A stretch of DNA of 64,000 nucleotides from Bacteroidales bacterium F22 (lineage in GTDB: Bacteria; Bacteroidota; Bacteroidia; Bacteroidales; Bacteroidaceae), in the NCBI GenBank assembly GCA_029541985.1, contig CP095414.1:1798001-1862000 (forward strand), in the 5' to 3' direction. Shown here in pieces: positions 47,155 through 55,976 of the stretch. Under the pieces are notes generated by a model. It had not been told where the DNA came from. It searched no databases and was given only the letters and a program-made list of their open reading frames with translations. Each line of letters starts with the position of its first letter. Position 1 is the stretch's first letter. The position numbers and the translations under genes were made by a program.

Positions 47155-48531
47155 TTAATCCGCAATATGCCCAATCAATGTAGCAGAACTACAACTATCG
47201 ATTGTGACCTGTACGAAATCGCCAATTTTTGTATCTCTTCTATCAAATACGACGACCTTATTTTGTTGAGTTCGACCGCTAAACTGCTCCTTACTACGTT
47301 TGGAAACGCCTTCCACAAGAACTTCATAAGTCTTACCTATATCACGATTATTAGACTCTACAGACAATCTGTTTTGAAGAGCAATAATCTCATTTAAGCG
47401 TCGCAACTTAGTCTCTTCTGGAATATCATCATCAAGATGTTTGGAAGCATAAGTTCCCTCACGTTCAGAATATTTATACATGTAAGAAGCATCATAAGCA
47501 CATTCTTCCATCAACGAAAGGGATAACTGATGATCTTCTTCCGTTTCAGAATGAAAGCCAGCAAAAATATCTGTCGATAACCCACAATCAGGAATCGCTT
47601 TTCTGATAGCCATCACGCGATTGAGATACCATTCACGTGTGTAGCGACGATTCATCAACTTCAAGATGCGTGAACTACCACTTTGAACGGGAAGATGCAC
47701 ATGATTACATACATTAGGTTCAGAAGCAATCACTTGAATCGTCTCATCACTCATATCTTTTGGATGAGAAGTAGAAAAACGAATACGCATGTTAGGAACT
47801 GCACGAGCCACTTGTTGCAACAAATCATGAAATCGTAATTTCACTCCATCAGGGGTATCGAAGTCATAAGAGTTAACATTTTGTCCCAACAAAGTAACCT
47901 CCTTATATCCTTTACTATCAAGGTCTTTTACTTCGTTGATGATACTCTCCACATCCCTACTCCGTTCCCTTCCACGAGTATATGGAACGATACAGTAAGT
48001 ACAAAAATTATTACAACCTCTCGTGATAGAAACGTAACCAGAGATATGTCCTTTTACGACACGTGTAGGCATGATATCACGATAAGTCTCCACTTTGGAA
48101 AGATCCACATTGATAGATGGTTTACCTATCTCAGCAGCAGCTATCAATTGAGGCAAATCTAAATAAGCATCTGGGCCACAAACTACATCAACTTGATACT
48201 CGTCAATCAATTTGTCTTTTACGCGTTCAGCCATACATCCCAAGACACCTACAAGCAACTTACGCCCTTTTCTACGCAGGATATTTAGATACTTTAGTCG
48301 GTTAATAATTTTTTGCTCGGCATTGTCTCGAACAGAACATGTATTGATAAAAATAGCACTTGCTTCTTCAAAATCATAAGTCAAAGCATATCCAGCCATT
48401 TCCATCACTGTAGCGACTACTTCGCTATCAGCCACATTCATCTGACATCCATGAGTCTCGATAAAGAGAAGCTTTGGAGCTTCTTTTAAGGTAATAGATT
48501 TAGAGTCTATCCCTGCATTTTCTTGAGTCAT
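47155..48531 (-). CDS. miaB: tRNA-2-methylthio-N6-dimethylallyladenosine synthase
   Basis: 458 residues in the normal order: N-terminal UPF0004 domain with the auxiliary-cluster cysteines Cys29 (GCQMN), Cys65 and Cys99, a radical-SAM core with Cys173, Cys177 and Cys180 (CNNFCTYC) and a C-terminal TRAM domain (about 395-458). It adds a methylthio group to isopentenyl-A37 of tRNAs reading UNN codons. The promoter -7 box TATCTTTG lies at 48570-48577 on the minus strand. Confidence 0.95.
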   Translation of the reverse strand: MTQENAGIDSKSITLKEAPKLLFIETHGCQMNVADSEVVATVMEMAGYALTYDFEEASAIFINTCSVRDNAEQKIINRLKYLNILRRKGRKLLVGVLGCMAERVKDKLIDEYQVDVVCGPDAYLDLPQLIAAAEIGKPSINVDLSKVETYRDIMPTRVVKGHISGYVSITRGCNNFCTYCIVPYTRGRERSRDVESIINEVKDLDSKGYKEVTLLGQNVNSYDFDTPDGVKLRFHDLLQQVARAVPNMRIRFSTSHPKDMSDETIQVIASEPNVCNHVHLPVQSGSSRILKLMNRRYTREWYLNRVMAIRKAIPDCGLSTDIFAGFHSETEEDHQLSLSLMEECAYDASYMYKYSEREGTYASKHLDDDIPEETKLRRLNEIIALQNRLSVESNNRDIGKTYEVLVEGVSKRSKEQFSGRTQQNKVVVFDRRDTKIGDFVQVTIDSCSSATLIGHIAD

Positions 48532-48569
48532 ACTTGTTATTTATGAATTAAAACTATTTTATTGGTTTA

Positions 48570-48577
48570 CAAAGATA
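48570..48577 (-). promoter_or_regulatory. -7 box of miaB
   Basis: TATCTTTG on the minus strand, about 40 bases before the miaB start. The matching -33 box is unclear. Confidence 0.45.
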
Positions 48578-48759
48578 CAAAGAGAAAACGAGAAACATAC
48601 ATAATAACCCTTAATGGACACTTAGATTCAAAGAAATAAGATATAATTAGCCTAATGTGAAAATACTAGATACAATGTTATATAGATAAAAAAGTATTAT
48701 TTTAATATTAAATATCGTGTTTATGTTGCATATTGAAACTATATTACTTATATTTGTGA

Positions 48760-48840
48760 CGTGAAAGAAATATTAGATTTTTTCATAGTTAAGGTTTAGG
48801 TTAAAAGATACGGGGGAGCTGTGAAGTTCTCCCTTTCTTA
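48760..48840 (+). ncRNA. Probable third member of the small-RNA family
   Basis: The promoter GTTG (48725-48728), 20 bases, TATATTTG (48749-48756) leads into an RNA of about 80 bases. It shares TTTTTCATAGT and TTAAGGTT, in the same order, with the two units at 24.5 and 24.9 kb, and also ends in a G-rich/C-rich hairpin (GGGAG 48814-48818, CTCCC 48829-48833) followed by TTTCTT. The terminator is weaker than in the other two, and similarity outside these words is low. Confidence 0.45.
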
Positions 48841-48920
48841 TATATAGGGTTCTAAATAATAAAACTACTTATATATCTATATTTTATATTCTTTTCTTAC
48901 TCATAATCAACTATTATAAT

Positions 48921-48928
48921 TACCTTTG
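48921..48928 (+). promoter_or_regulatory. -7 box of the small membrane protein/CoA-transferase operon
   Basis: TACCTTTG, an exact -7 match, 37 bases before the ATG at 48966. No TTG at the usual distance upstream, so this may be an activator-dependent promoter. Confidence 0.45.
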
Positions 48929-48965
48929 GTTAATCAATGTGAGTAAACATCCAAATATATAAGCT

Positions 48966-49403
48966 ATGTATACTATTATAACCGTAGGAATTCTTTTTTT
49001 AGGATTCTACTTGATTTCAAAAGTAAAAAATAGTTTTTCAATAGAAGGAGAACAATCAGCTAATCCATCGGTTTCAGATACTGAAAATACAACCGAATTC
49101 GGAGATTCATTTTCTCAAGAAACATTAGATAACGACACTGATTTCGATTACATTGAAGATTCTTCTACTTATGCAGAGGGACCATTATCGATGCGTCGTC
49201 AGAAGATGGAACCGACATTCAGGACTGCGGAAAATACCCCACAAAAGAAGAATCATAATATACAGAAACCAAATATGAATAATGAACCTCAACATATTCA
49301 TAGAGAGCATGCCGATCGTTCTCTTACTTTAAATAGTCGTAAAAAGCTACGTGAAGCAATCATATGGAGAGAAATTCTAGACAATAAATTTATCAATCAT
49401 TAA
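48966..49403 (+). CDS. Small membrane-anchored protein of unknown function
   Basis: 145 residues. One N-terminal membrane helix (about 2-19, TIITVGILFLGFYLIS) is followed by an acidic, low-complexity middle (about 30-70) and a polar tail ending in a short basic helix (SRKKLREAIIWREILDNKF). No known domain is recognised. The predicted orientation leaves the tail in the cytoplasm. It is 24 bases before the CoA-transferase gene and shares its promoter, so it may be functionally linked to acetate or succinate metabolism, but there is no direct evidence. Confidence 0.65.
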   Translation: MYTIITVGILFLGFYLISKVKNSFSIEGEQSANPSVSDTENTTEFGDSFSQETLDNDTDFDYIEDSSTYAEGPLSMRRQKMEPTFRTAENTPQKKNHNIQKPNMNNEPQHIHREHADRSLTLNSRKKLREAIIWREILDNKFINH

Positions 49404-49427
49404 TTTCATAAATAAATAATCACAACA

Positions 49428-50924
49428 ATGACGTTTAAGACAATGACTGCGGCAGAAGCTGCAACTTATGTAAAAAATGGCTATAACGTAGGTTTAAGCG
49501 GTTTTACACCTGCTGGTAGTCCTAAAGTAATCGTTCCTGAAGTCGCAAAGATTGCTATATCAGAACATGAGAAAGGAAATGAGTTTAAAATCAACCTATT
49601 TACTGGAGCATCTACTGGTGATTCTGTTGATGGTGAATTAGTTCGTGCCAACGCACTAAACTACAGAGCTCCATACGCTTCATGTAAAGATTTCCGTAAC
49701 GGTGTAAATTCAGGTGCAATAGCTTATAATGATATGCATCTCTCACAAATGGCACAAGAACTTCGTTCTGGTTTCTATGGCAATCTAGATATCGCTCTAG
49801 TAGAGGCTTTGGAAGTAACAGATGATGGTAAGATTTATCTTACTACAGGAGGAGGAATTTCTCCGACAGTATGCCGTTTAGCAAAAACAATCATCGTCGA
49901 ACTTAATCATGCTCATCCTGCAGAATTGAAAGGATTTCACGATATCTATGAACCAGCTGACCCTCCTTATCGTCGTGAGATTCCAGTATACGCACCAAGT
50001 AATCGTATTGGTACTCCATACATTCAGGTAGACCCTAAAAAGATTATTGGTATTGTCGAGACCAATAAGCCAGATGAAGCTCGTCCATTCAATGACCCAG
50101 ATGAGGTAACAACCAAAATTGGACAGAATGTAGCTAAATTCTTAGCTAATGACATAAAAAATGGAACCATACCATCTAGCTTCTTACCTATCCAATCTGG
50201 AGTAGGAAATGTAGCCAATGCAGTCCTTTCTGCTTTGGGAGAAGATGAGAATATTCCTTCATTTAATATGTATACTGAAGTCATTCAGGATTCAGTAATC
50301 AAATTGATGAAAGAAGGACGCATCAAATTCGGTTCTACCTCTTCATTATCTGTATCAAGTGATTGTCTTAAAGACATATATGATAATATAGACTTCTTCA
50401 AGAGTCGTATTGTGATACGCCCTACTGAGATATCAAACAATCCTGAAGTAGCTCGTCGTATTGGCATTATCTCAATTAATACTGCGATAGAAGCAGATAT
50501 ATATGGCAATGTGAATTCTACCCATGTATGTGGTTCTAAGATGATGAATGGTATAGGTGGTTCTGCTGACTTCACAAGAAATGCATATATTTCGATTTTC
50601 ACATGTCCATCTGTAGCCAAAGGCGGTAAGATTAGTTCTATTTTACCTATGGTCTCTCATGTAGATCACAATGAGCACTCAGTAAATGTATTGATAACTG
50701 AACAAGGAATTGCTGATTTGCGTGGCAAATCACCTAGAGAGCGTTCAGAAATCATCATTAATAATTGTGTACATCCTGACTATCGTCCTATAATAAGAGA
50801 ATATCTTGCTATGGCTAGTTCAGGCCAAACTCCTCATAATCTACATGCTGCATTTGCTATGCATACTACATTTGTAGAAAAAGGAGATATGCACTTAACA
50901 GACTGGAACGAGTATAAAAAATAA
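49428..50924 (+). CDS. Acetyl-CoA hydrolase/transferase family (succinyl-CoA:acetate CoA-transferase-like)
   Basis: 498 residues, the length of class I acetyl-CoA hydrolase/succinyl-CoA:acetate transferases. An N-terminal half with GLSGFTPAGSPK and a C-terminal half with FNMYTEVIQDSVI (holding the candidate catalytic Glu) and NGIGGSADFTRNA (CoA-binding glycine loop) are present. It transfers CoA between succinate/propionate and acetate during fermentation, which fits the mixed-acid metabolism of this group. Hydrolase and transferase activities cannot be separated by sequence alone. Confidence 0.88.
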   Translation: MTFKTMTAAEAATYVKNGYNVGLSGFTPAGSPKVIVPEVAKIAISEHEKGNEFKINLFTGASTGDSVDGELVRANALNYRAPYASCKDFRNGVNSGAIAYNDMHLSQMAQELRSGFYGNLDIALVEALEVTDDGKIYLTTGGGISPTVCRLAKTIIVELNHAHPAELKGFHDIYEPADPPYRREIPVYAPSNRIGTPYIQVDPKKIIGIVETNKPDEARPFNDPDEVTTKIGQNVAKFLANDIKNGTIPSSFLPIQSGVGNVANAVLSALGEDENIPSFNMYTEVIQDSVIKLMKEGRIKFGSTSSLSVSSDCLKDIYDNIDFFKSRIVIRPTEISNNPEVARRIGIISINTAIEADIYGNVNSTHVCGSKMMNGIGGSADFTRNAYISIFTCPSVAKGGKISSILPMVSHVDHNEHSVNVLITEQGIADLRGKSPRERSEIIINNCVHPDYRPIIREYLAMASSGQTPHNLHAAFAMHTTFVEKGDMHLTDWNEYKK

Positions 50925-50940
50925 TTTTTATATCCATTAA

Positions 50941-50984
50941 AAAAGAAAGGTTGTATAGAACATATTCTATGCAACCTTTCTTTT
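50941..50984. terminator. Two-way terminator between the CoA-transferase and trmH-type genes
   Basis: AAAGAAAGGTTG pairs with CAACCTTTCTTT, extended by ATAGAA/TTCTAT, with T-rich runs on both sides, between convergent genes. Confidence 0.8.
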
Positions 50985-51523
50985 TATTTTTTAAAATCCA
51001 ACAATGTAAAACACTGCCATATAACCATCCCAGCAGACACAGATACATTTAAGGAATGTTTGGTTCCAAACTGAGGAATCTCCACACAGAAGTCAGCAGC
51101 ATCAACAAGTTCCTGCTGAACTCCTTTTACTTCATTCCCCATGATGATAGCATACTTCTTATTTACATCCAATTCTAGCTTGTCAAGCATTACACTATCC
51201 ACCGCTTGTTCTACGGCTATCACTACGTATCCACTACTTATCAACATAGTTATACACTCCTTTGCAGACGCATGATAAGTCCAATCTACACTATTCTCTG
51301 CCCCCAATGCTGTTTTATGTATTTCAGCAAGTGGTGGTGTAGCAGTTATCCCACAAAGGTGTATATTTTCTATACGAAAAGCATCACAAGTTCGGAATAT
51401 ACTTCCTATATTGTGCAAACTACGTATATTGTCTAGTACAACCACCAATGGTAACTTATCTACTTTCTTATATCCATCAGTAGAAAGCCTATCCATATCG
51501 AGTATCGTTTTCTTTTTATTCAT
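50984..51523 (-). CDS. SpoU/TrmH-family RNA 2'-O-methyltransferase
   Basis: 179 residues. The three SPOUT motifs are visible: VVVLDNIRSLHNIGSIFRTC (motif 1), IIMGNEVKGV (motif 2) and VEIPQFGTKHSLNVSVSAGM (motif 3). It methylates a ribose of tRNA or rRNA; the target is not readable. An open frame extends to 51538, but that ATG lies within the promoter: the -7 box is at 51528-51535. The true start is therefore the ATG at 51523, only four bases after the box, so the mRNA is probably leaderless. Confidence 0.9.
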   Translation of the reverse strand: MNKKKTILDMDRLSTDGYKKVDKLPLVVVLDNIRSLHNIGSIFRTCDAFRIENIHLCGITATPPLAEIHKTALGAENSVDWTYHASAKECITMLISSGYVVIAVEQAVDSVMLDKLELDVNKKYAIIMGNEVKGVQQELVDAADFCVEIPQFGTKHSLNVSVSAGMVIWQCFTLLDFKK

Positions 51524-51527
51524 AGAG

Positions 51528-51557
51528 CAAAGATACAATAAATATAGTAATCCACAA
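51528..51557 (-). promoter_or_regulatory. Promoter of the SpoU-type methyltransferase gene
   Basis: Minus-strand TTG (51555-51557), 19 bases, TATCTTTG (51528-51535). The ATG at 51523 follows after four bases, implying a leaderless or nearly leaderless mRNA. Confidence 0.65.
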
Positions 51558-52023
51558 CCTTATACAATAGTGGTGGATTAGGTGTGGATAGCGGTGGAAA
51601 GATTGTGCATATCAAAAGCATTAAAAAATTAGGATTATTACAACTAAGAAAGCTATATAATAATAAAACAACTAACCAAAAAAGATATTATAAATGTATT
51701 AGATACTTATAGACTACTATTTTTATACATATCAACATGGAATAAAAGAAATAGTTGCTAACTTTGAGAGATATACACAAGGTGTTTATAAATAAAGAAT
51801 AGATAAGCCATAAACCTTCTATTAATAGGCTTTAGAGAAGATTTCATCTATGTTGATAACCTAGGTATAAGTACGTGATGAAGAAGTATAAGTTATTATA
51901 CAAGTAAAATGAAAATATTTTATACCCTTTATCCCCTACCTATTATAACAACCATTATTTTTCTTCTTTTAAAAAAAACTTATCTTCAATTATATATATA
52001 CATCGTTGATAACATATAAGCAT
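51539..52023. other. AT-rich gap with DnaA-box-like words
   Basis: A 485-base region without a gene. Four words differ by one base from the DnaA box TTATnCACA or its complement: 51548-51556, 51583-51591, 51771-51779 and 51851-51859. Weaker ones occur at 51729-51737 and 52004-52012. The left 60 bases are richer in G and C; the rest is extremely AT-rich. All nine genes to the right run rightward. This would suit a replication origin or a DnaA-titrating site, but base composition on either side showed no obvious strand switch, so the call is weak. Confidence 0.25.
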
Positions 52024-52800
52024 ATGAGTACAATAATTTATGACTCTCCAATTTTTGGACCCGTTCATTCTCGTCGTTTAGGGATTTCGTTAGGAATCAA
52101 CCTTTTGCCAGCAAGTGGAAAAATTTGTTCTTTTGATTGCATTTATTGCGAGTGTGGTTTTCGAAAAGATAGACTAACTAAAGATCGATTACCTACAAGA
52201 GCTGAAGTCAAAGAAGCATTAAGCAAAAAATTGATCAGTATGGCATCAAGCAATCAAATACCTCAAGACATCACTTTTGCAGGAAATGGAGAACCTACAT
52301 TGCATCCCGATTTTTATGAAATAGTGAAAGACGCAATAAGCATCCGTGACCAGTATGCTCCTTTAGCTAGCATCAGTGTGCTCACTAATGGAAACCATAT
52401 ATTGAACAAAAAAATAAATGAAGCCCTTCTACTTGTTGATAATAATATTGTCAAGTTAGATACTGTAGATATGGATTATATTCGTTTAGTCGATCGTCCG
52501 AATAGCAGTTATGATGTAAATCTTATAATCAAACAACTAATCAAATTCGGTGAGAATTGTGTCATTCAAAGTCTATTTATGACAGGCGAATACAAAGGTC
52601 ATTCGGTAGACAATACCAGTGCTGATTATGTATTACCTTGGCTCGAAACTATTATGTCAATCAAGCCACGTGAAGTGATGGTTTATACCATTGATAGAGA
52701 CACGCCTGCTAAAGGATTAAAAAAGGCATCTCAAGAATCATTAGATGCTATCGTCAGAAAATTAGAAGACCAAGGCATCAAGGCTTCAGCTTCGTATTAA
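52024..52800 (+). CDS. Radical SAM protein
   Basis: 258 residues from the ATG at 52024 (a TTG at 52006 is in frame but less likely). The cluster motif is CSFDCIYCEC, a CxxxCxxC pattern with an extra cysteine, and the fold carries TFAGNGEPTLHPDFYEIV as the GGE-like SAM contact. Proteins of this kind in Bacteroidota are annotated as radical SAM proteins of unknown substrate, related to the tungsten/molybdenum-cofactor and tRNA wyosine-like group. The function is not established. It starts a rightward run of genes, separated from the next by about 200 bases. Confidence 0.8.
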   Translation: MSTIIYDSPIFGPVHSRRLGISLGINLLPASGKICSFDCIYCECGFRKDRLTKDRLPTRAEVKEALSKKLISMASSNQIPQDITFAGNGEPTLHPDFYEIVKDAISIRDQYAPLASISVLTNGNHILNKKINEALLLVDNNIVKLDTVDMDYIRLVDRPNSSYDVNLIIKQLIKFGENCVIQSLFMTGEYKGHSVDNTSADYVLPWLETIMSIKPREVMVYTIDRDTPAKGLKKASQESLDAIVRKLEDQGIKASASY

Positions 52801-52999
52801 TTTATATCATTTTTTCTAATGATAGAAATACACACATGAAGTGCTTTATAAAAGTCAATGTATATTATTATTAGGAAATAAAGAAACTTGAAAATGCATC
52901 CTTTGAGTAGATTTAAAAAAAATATTTAACAACAAGGTCAGAATTGCCTATTTATTTGTTTCTTTGTAGGATATTAGTACAAATAGCGTCCTCTTGGTA

Positions 53000-53959
53000 A
53001 TGAATAGTAAAAAGCAAGTACACTTTACTTCTTGTCCTCTCTGTGGTTCTAACCATTTGGCGAGCGACAAACTGTATACCGACCGTTATGTCTCAGGCGA
53101 AAAATTTACTCTTGTTAGATGTAGCGACTGTGGCTTTTTATTCACTCAAGATTTTCCAGACCAAACAGTTATACACAAGTATTACGAATCGAAAGATTAT
53201 ATTTCTCATAGCGACACACACAAAGGGATAGTCAATCACGTATATCACCAAGTGCGTAGGTTTATGATTAATCGTAAGGCAGGTATATTAAGAAAAGCGC
53301 TGAAGAACAATCAATTAGCCATTCATTCACCAAGACTTCTCGACATAGGTACAGGTACAGGTTACTTTTCATATTCTATGAAACAAAAAGGATGGGATGT
53401 AACCGCTACCGAAGCCAATGAGACAGCTCGTACATTTGCTTTAAATCATTTCAATTTCAAGATACTACCAGTCAAAGCATTGGATGAATTCAGACCACAT
53501 TCGTTTGAAGTAATCACGCTATGGCATGTATTGGAGCATATTCAAGATTTACATCAGACAGTAGATAAACTGCATGAATTGTTAGTAGATCACGGTGTTT
53601 TAGTATTAGCCTTGCCCAATCATTCATCAAAAGATGCGCTGCATTACAAAGATGCTTGGGCAGCATATGATGCCCCTAGACATTTATGGCATTTCAATCC
53701 CGATACGTTAGACAAATTAGCCAATCGACATGGATTTGAAGTCGTAAAAAAATATGCGATGCCTTTTGATACGTATTACGTATCCATGTTGACTGAAAAA
53801 GAACTACATCACACTATGCCATTTGTTCGTGGTATGTTTCACGGTTTAGTCAGTCATATCAAATCCTTATTTAGTGGCGTGAACTCCAGCAGTTCTGTGA
53901 TTTATGTACTCAATAAGAAAACGACAACAAATAAAGAAAAGCAGCATGAGCAAAGATAA
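53000..53959 (+). CDS. Class I SAM-dependent methyltransferase with N-terminal zinc ribbon
   Basis: 319 residues from the ATG at 53000 (a TTG two codons upstream is in frame). Two CxxC pairs at the N-terminus (SCPLCG, RCSDCG) form a zinc ribbon. The methyltransferase core has LLDIGTGTGYFSYSM (SAM site) and LWHVLEHIQD (motif with the acidic/His signature), then PNHSSKDALHYKDAWAAYDA. The family (methyltransferase type 12 with zinc ribbon) modifies small molecules or lipids; the substrate is unknown. Its end overlaps the ftsX start, so it is translationally coupled to the divisome gene. Confidence 0.88.
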   Translation: MNSKKQVHFTSCPLCGSNHLASDKLYTDRYVSGEKFTLVRCSDCGFLFTQDFPDQTVIHKYYESKDYISHSDTHKGIVNHVYHQVRRFMINRKAGILRKALKNNQLAIHSPRLLDIGTGTGYFSYSMKQKGWDVTATEANETARTFALNHFNFKILPVKALDEFRPHSFEVITLWHVLEHIQDLHQTVDKLHELLVDHGVLVLALPNHSSKDALHYKDAWAAYDAPRHLWHFNPDTLDKLANRHGFEVVKKYAMPFDTYYVSMLTEKELHHTMPFVRGMFHGLVSHIKSLFSGVNSSSSVIYVLNKKTTTNKEKQHEQR

Positions 53960-54830
53960 AAGGAAAAAGGACCATAAGAGTTGGGTTACCTGGCAAGATA
54001 TAGCCAATACGATGAGTATCATGATGGTTCTTATTGTGTTGGGAGTAGGGAGTGTCTTTCTATTTGGAGCAGACACCCTCTCGAAATATGTCAAGGAGCA
54101 TATCTCATTCTCTATACTTCTAAGTGATAAGACGACTACGACAAAGGCTCTTCAGCTTCAAAAAAAGATAAGCACCTATGAATTTGTAAAATCATCTACT
54201 TATATATCTAAAGATGAAGCTCTCAAGGAGCAAAGTAAAGCCATGGGAGCTGACCCTTCCGAATTTTTAGGTTACAATCCTTATAGAGCAAGTATCGAAG
54301 TGAATCTTCATGCTGACTACGCCAACACAGATAGTTTACGTGTCATCAAGAAATCTCTCAGTGCAGAGACAACTATAGATGAATTAGTTTATCAGAAAGA
54401 TTTGATCAATCAAGTCAATCATCACCTTCACGTAATCTCTTTGTGGTTACTCGGTATAGCCGCTTTATTTTCATTGATTTCGTTTGTGCTAATCAACAAT
54501 ATGATTCGACTATCAATGTATTCGAAGCGATTCATCATCCACACTCAGAAATTAGTAGGAGCTAGTTGGGGATTTATACGTACTCCATTTATTACCCGGC
54601 ACGTTATTAGCGGATTATTTGCTGGTGTTTTTGCAAACGCAGTCCTCTTACTGCTTGGTAAATGGATGATAAGTGTACAACCCGATTTGATCGTATTGAT
54701 TTCAAAAGAATTATTGGCAGTAGTGGCTTTGATTATGATAGGCAGTGGTGTATTGATAACCTTCCTATGCGCTTTATTATCAATCAACAGATATTTGAAA
54801 ATGAAAAGTGATTCACTTTACTTTGCCTAA
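53946..54830 (+). CDS. ftsX: Cell division protein FtsX
   Basis: 294 residues from the ATG at 53946 (an ATG at 53904 is in frame but gives an unlikely 14-residue extra tail inside the upstream gene). Four membrane helices (about residues 25-45, 165-185, 215-240, 260-280) with a large periplasmic loop between the first two match FtsX. It partners with the ATPase FtsE (not in this window) to activate peptidoglycan hydrolysis at the septum. It is followed after 32 bases by the DUF3098 gene and then uppP, a conserved Bacteroidota order. Confidence 0.9.
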   Translation: MSKDKRKKDHKSWVTWQDIANTMSIMMVLIVLGVGSVFLFGADTLSKYVKEHISFSILLSDKTTTTKALQLQKKISTYEFVKSSTYISKDEALKEQSKAMGADPSEFLGYNPYRASIEVNLHADYANTDSLRVIKKSLSAETTIDELVYQKDLINQVNHHLHVISLWLLGIAALFSLISFVLINNMIRLSMYSKRFIIHTQKLVGASWGFIRTPFITRHVISGLFAGVFANAVLLLLGKWMISVQPDLIVLISKELLAVVALIMIGSGVLITFLCALLSINRYLKMKSDSLYFA

Positions 54831-54862
54831 AAATAATAACTAAAAGTTTAAAAAACGATAGC

Positions 54863-55093
54863 ATGGAAAATTCAAAATTAGCTTTTACCCGTCGAAACTT
54901 TTTAATAATCGCTGTGGGTATCTTGATAATTATCTTTGGATTCTTATTGATGGGTGGTTCTGCTACCACTGAACAGGTATTTCAGCCAGATATATTCAGT
55001 GTACGTCGTATACGTGTTGCACCCATTGTGTCATTAATCGGATTCATTGTCGTCGGTGTCGGTATCTTAGTTCGACCTAAAAAGAAAAAATAA
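54863..55093 (+). CDS. DUF3098 small membrane protein
   Basis: 76 residues with two membrane helices (about 13-31 and 52-69), a short loop ([17 protein letters not shown]) and a basic tail (RPKKKK). It is found between ftsX and uppP in Bacteroidota and probably has an envelope role, but nothing in the sequence names one. It ends 2 bases before the uppP start codon. Confidence 0.8.
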   Translation: MENSKLAFTRRNFLIIAVGILIIIFGFLLMGGSATTEQVFQPDIFSVRRIRVAPIVSLIGFIVVGVGILVRPKKKK

Positions 55094-55095
55094 AT

Positions 55096-55944
55096 ATGAC
55101 TACTTTACAAACGATAATCATAGCCATCGTAGAAGGGCTTACTGAGTTTTTACCTGTATCTTCTACAGGGCACATGATATTAGCTCAAAGTATGATAGGG
55201 GTCAAAAGCACCGATTTTGTCAAAGCATTTGATGTCATTATCCAATTTGGAGCCATACTTTCCGTAGTCGTATTATATTGGAATCGTTTCTTCCGATTAG
55301 ACAAGTCAGCTCCTAAGCCAGGTGCTTCATCTATTCAAAAGATGCTCCATCCAATCAATTTTTATGTACGACTATTGATAGCTTTCATGCCTGCAGCAGT
55401 CATTGGATTATTATGTAAAAGCTATATAGATATGCTTTTAGAAAGCGTAGTTGTTGTAGCTACGATGCTTATTGTAGGGGGTATCTTCATGCTCTTTGTG
55501 GATAAATGGTTCGACGTATCTCCAAGTCAAGCAAAAAAAATAAACAATCACAATGCACTCATCATCGGTTTCTTCCAATGCATCAGCATGATACCAGGTG
55601 TCTCGCGTTCTATGGCTACAATAGTAGGGGGAATGACTCAGAAATTGACTCGCAAAGATGCAGCCGAATTTTCTTTCTTCTTAGCCGTTCCGACAATGTT
55701 TGCAGCTACAGTATTTAAACTATTCCAATTATTCATGAAGGAAGGAACAGCGATGATTGAGGAACATATAGGTATCCTGTTATTAGGCAATTTAGTAGCC
55801 TTTGTCGTAGGCTTATTGGCCATTAAGTTCTTCATAGCCTTCATCACTAAATACGGATTCAAAGCCTTTGGATGGTACAGAATCATTGTAGGAGGACTTA
55901 TCTTAGGCTTGTTAGCAGCAGGAGTAGGGATAGAAATTATCTAA
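55096..55944 (+). CDS. uppP: Undecaprenyl-diphosphatase
   Basis: 282 residues, about eight membrane segments. Both BacA/UppP active-site motifs are present: [15 protein letters not shown] (about 13-27) and [10 protein letters not shown] (near 158). It dephosphorylates undecaprenyl diphosphate so that the carrier lipid can be reused in peptidoglycan and surface glycan synthesis, and it gives bacitracin tolerance when abundant. It sits in the ftsX-DUF3098-uppP-truB-queA block. Confidence 0.95.
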   Translation: MTTLQTIIIAIVEGLTEFLPVSSTGHMILAQSMIGVKSTDFVKAFDVIIQFGAILSVVVLYWNRFFRLDKSAPKPGASSIQKMLHPINFYVRLLIAFMPAAVIGLLCKSYIDMLLESVVVVATMLIVGGIFMLFVDKWFDVSPSQAKKINNHNALIIGFFQCISMIPGVSRSMATIVGGMTQKLTRKDAAEFSFFLAVPTMFAATVFKLFQLFMKEGTAMIEEHIGILLLGNLVAFVVGLLAIKFFIAFITKYGFKAFGWYRIIVGGLILGLLAAGVGIEII

Positions 55945-55976
55945 TAACTATTTATTTTTATTTGAATTAAAAATTT

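Larger units (their letters stand above)
48578..48965. other. Intergenic region between miaB and the small membrane protein
   Basis: About 390 bases, very AT-rich. It holds the miaB promoter at the left, a plus-strand promoter (48725-48756) with a probable small RNA (48760-48840), two short palindromic stretches (ATGTTATATA at 48676-48685, TTTAATATTAAA at 48702-48713), and TACCTTTG at 48921-48928 as the -7 box for the following gene. Confidence 0.45.

Noticed and set aside
51539..52023. Confident call of oriC
   Set aside because: Only near-matches to DnaA boxes, no dnaA or other classic origin neighbours, and no visible strand-composition switch. Kept as a weak candidate only.
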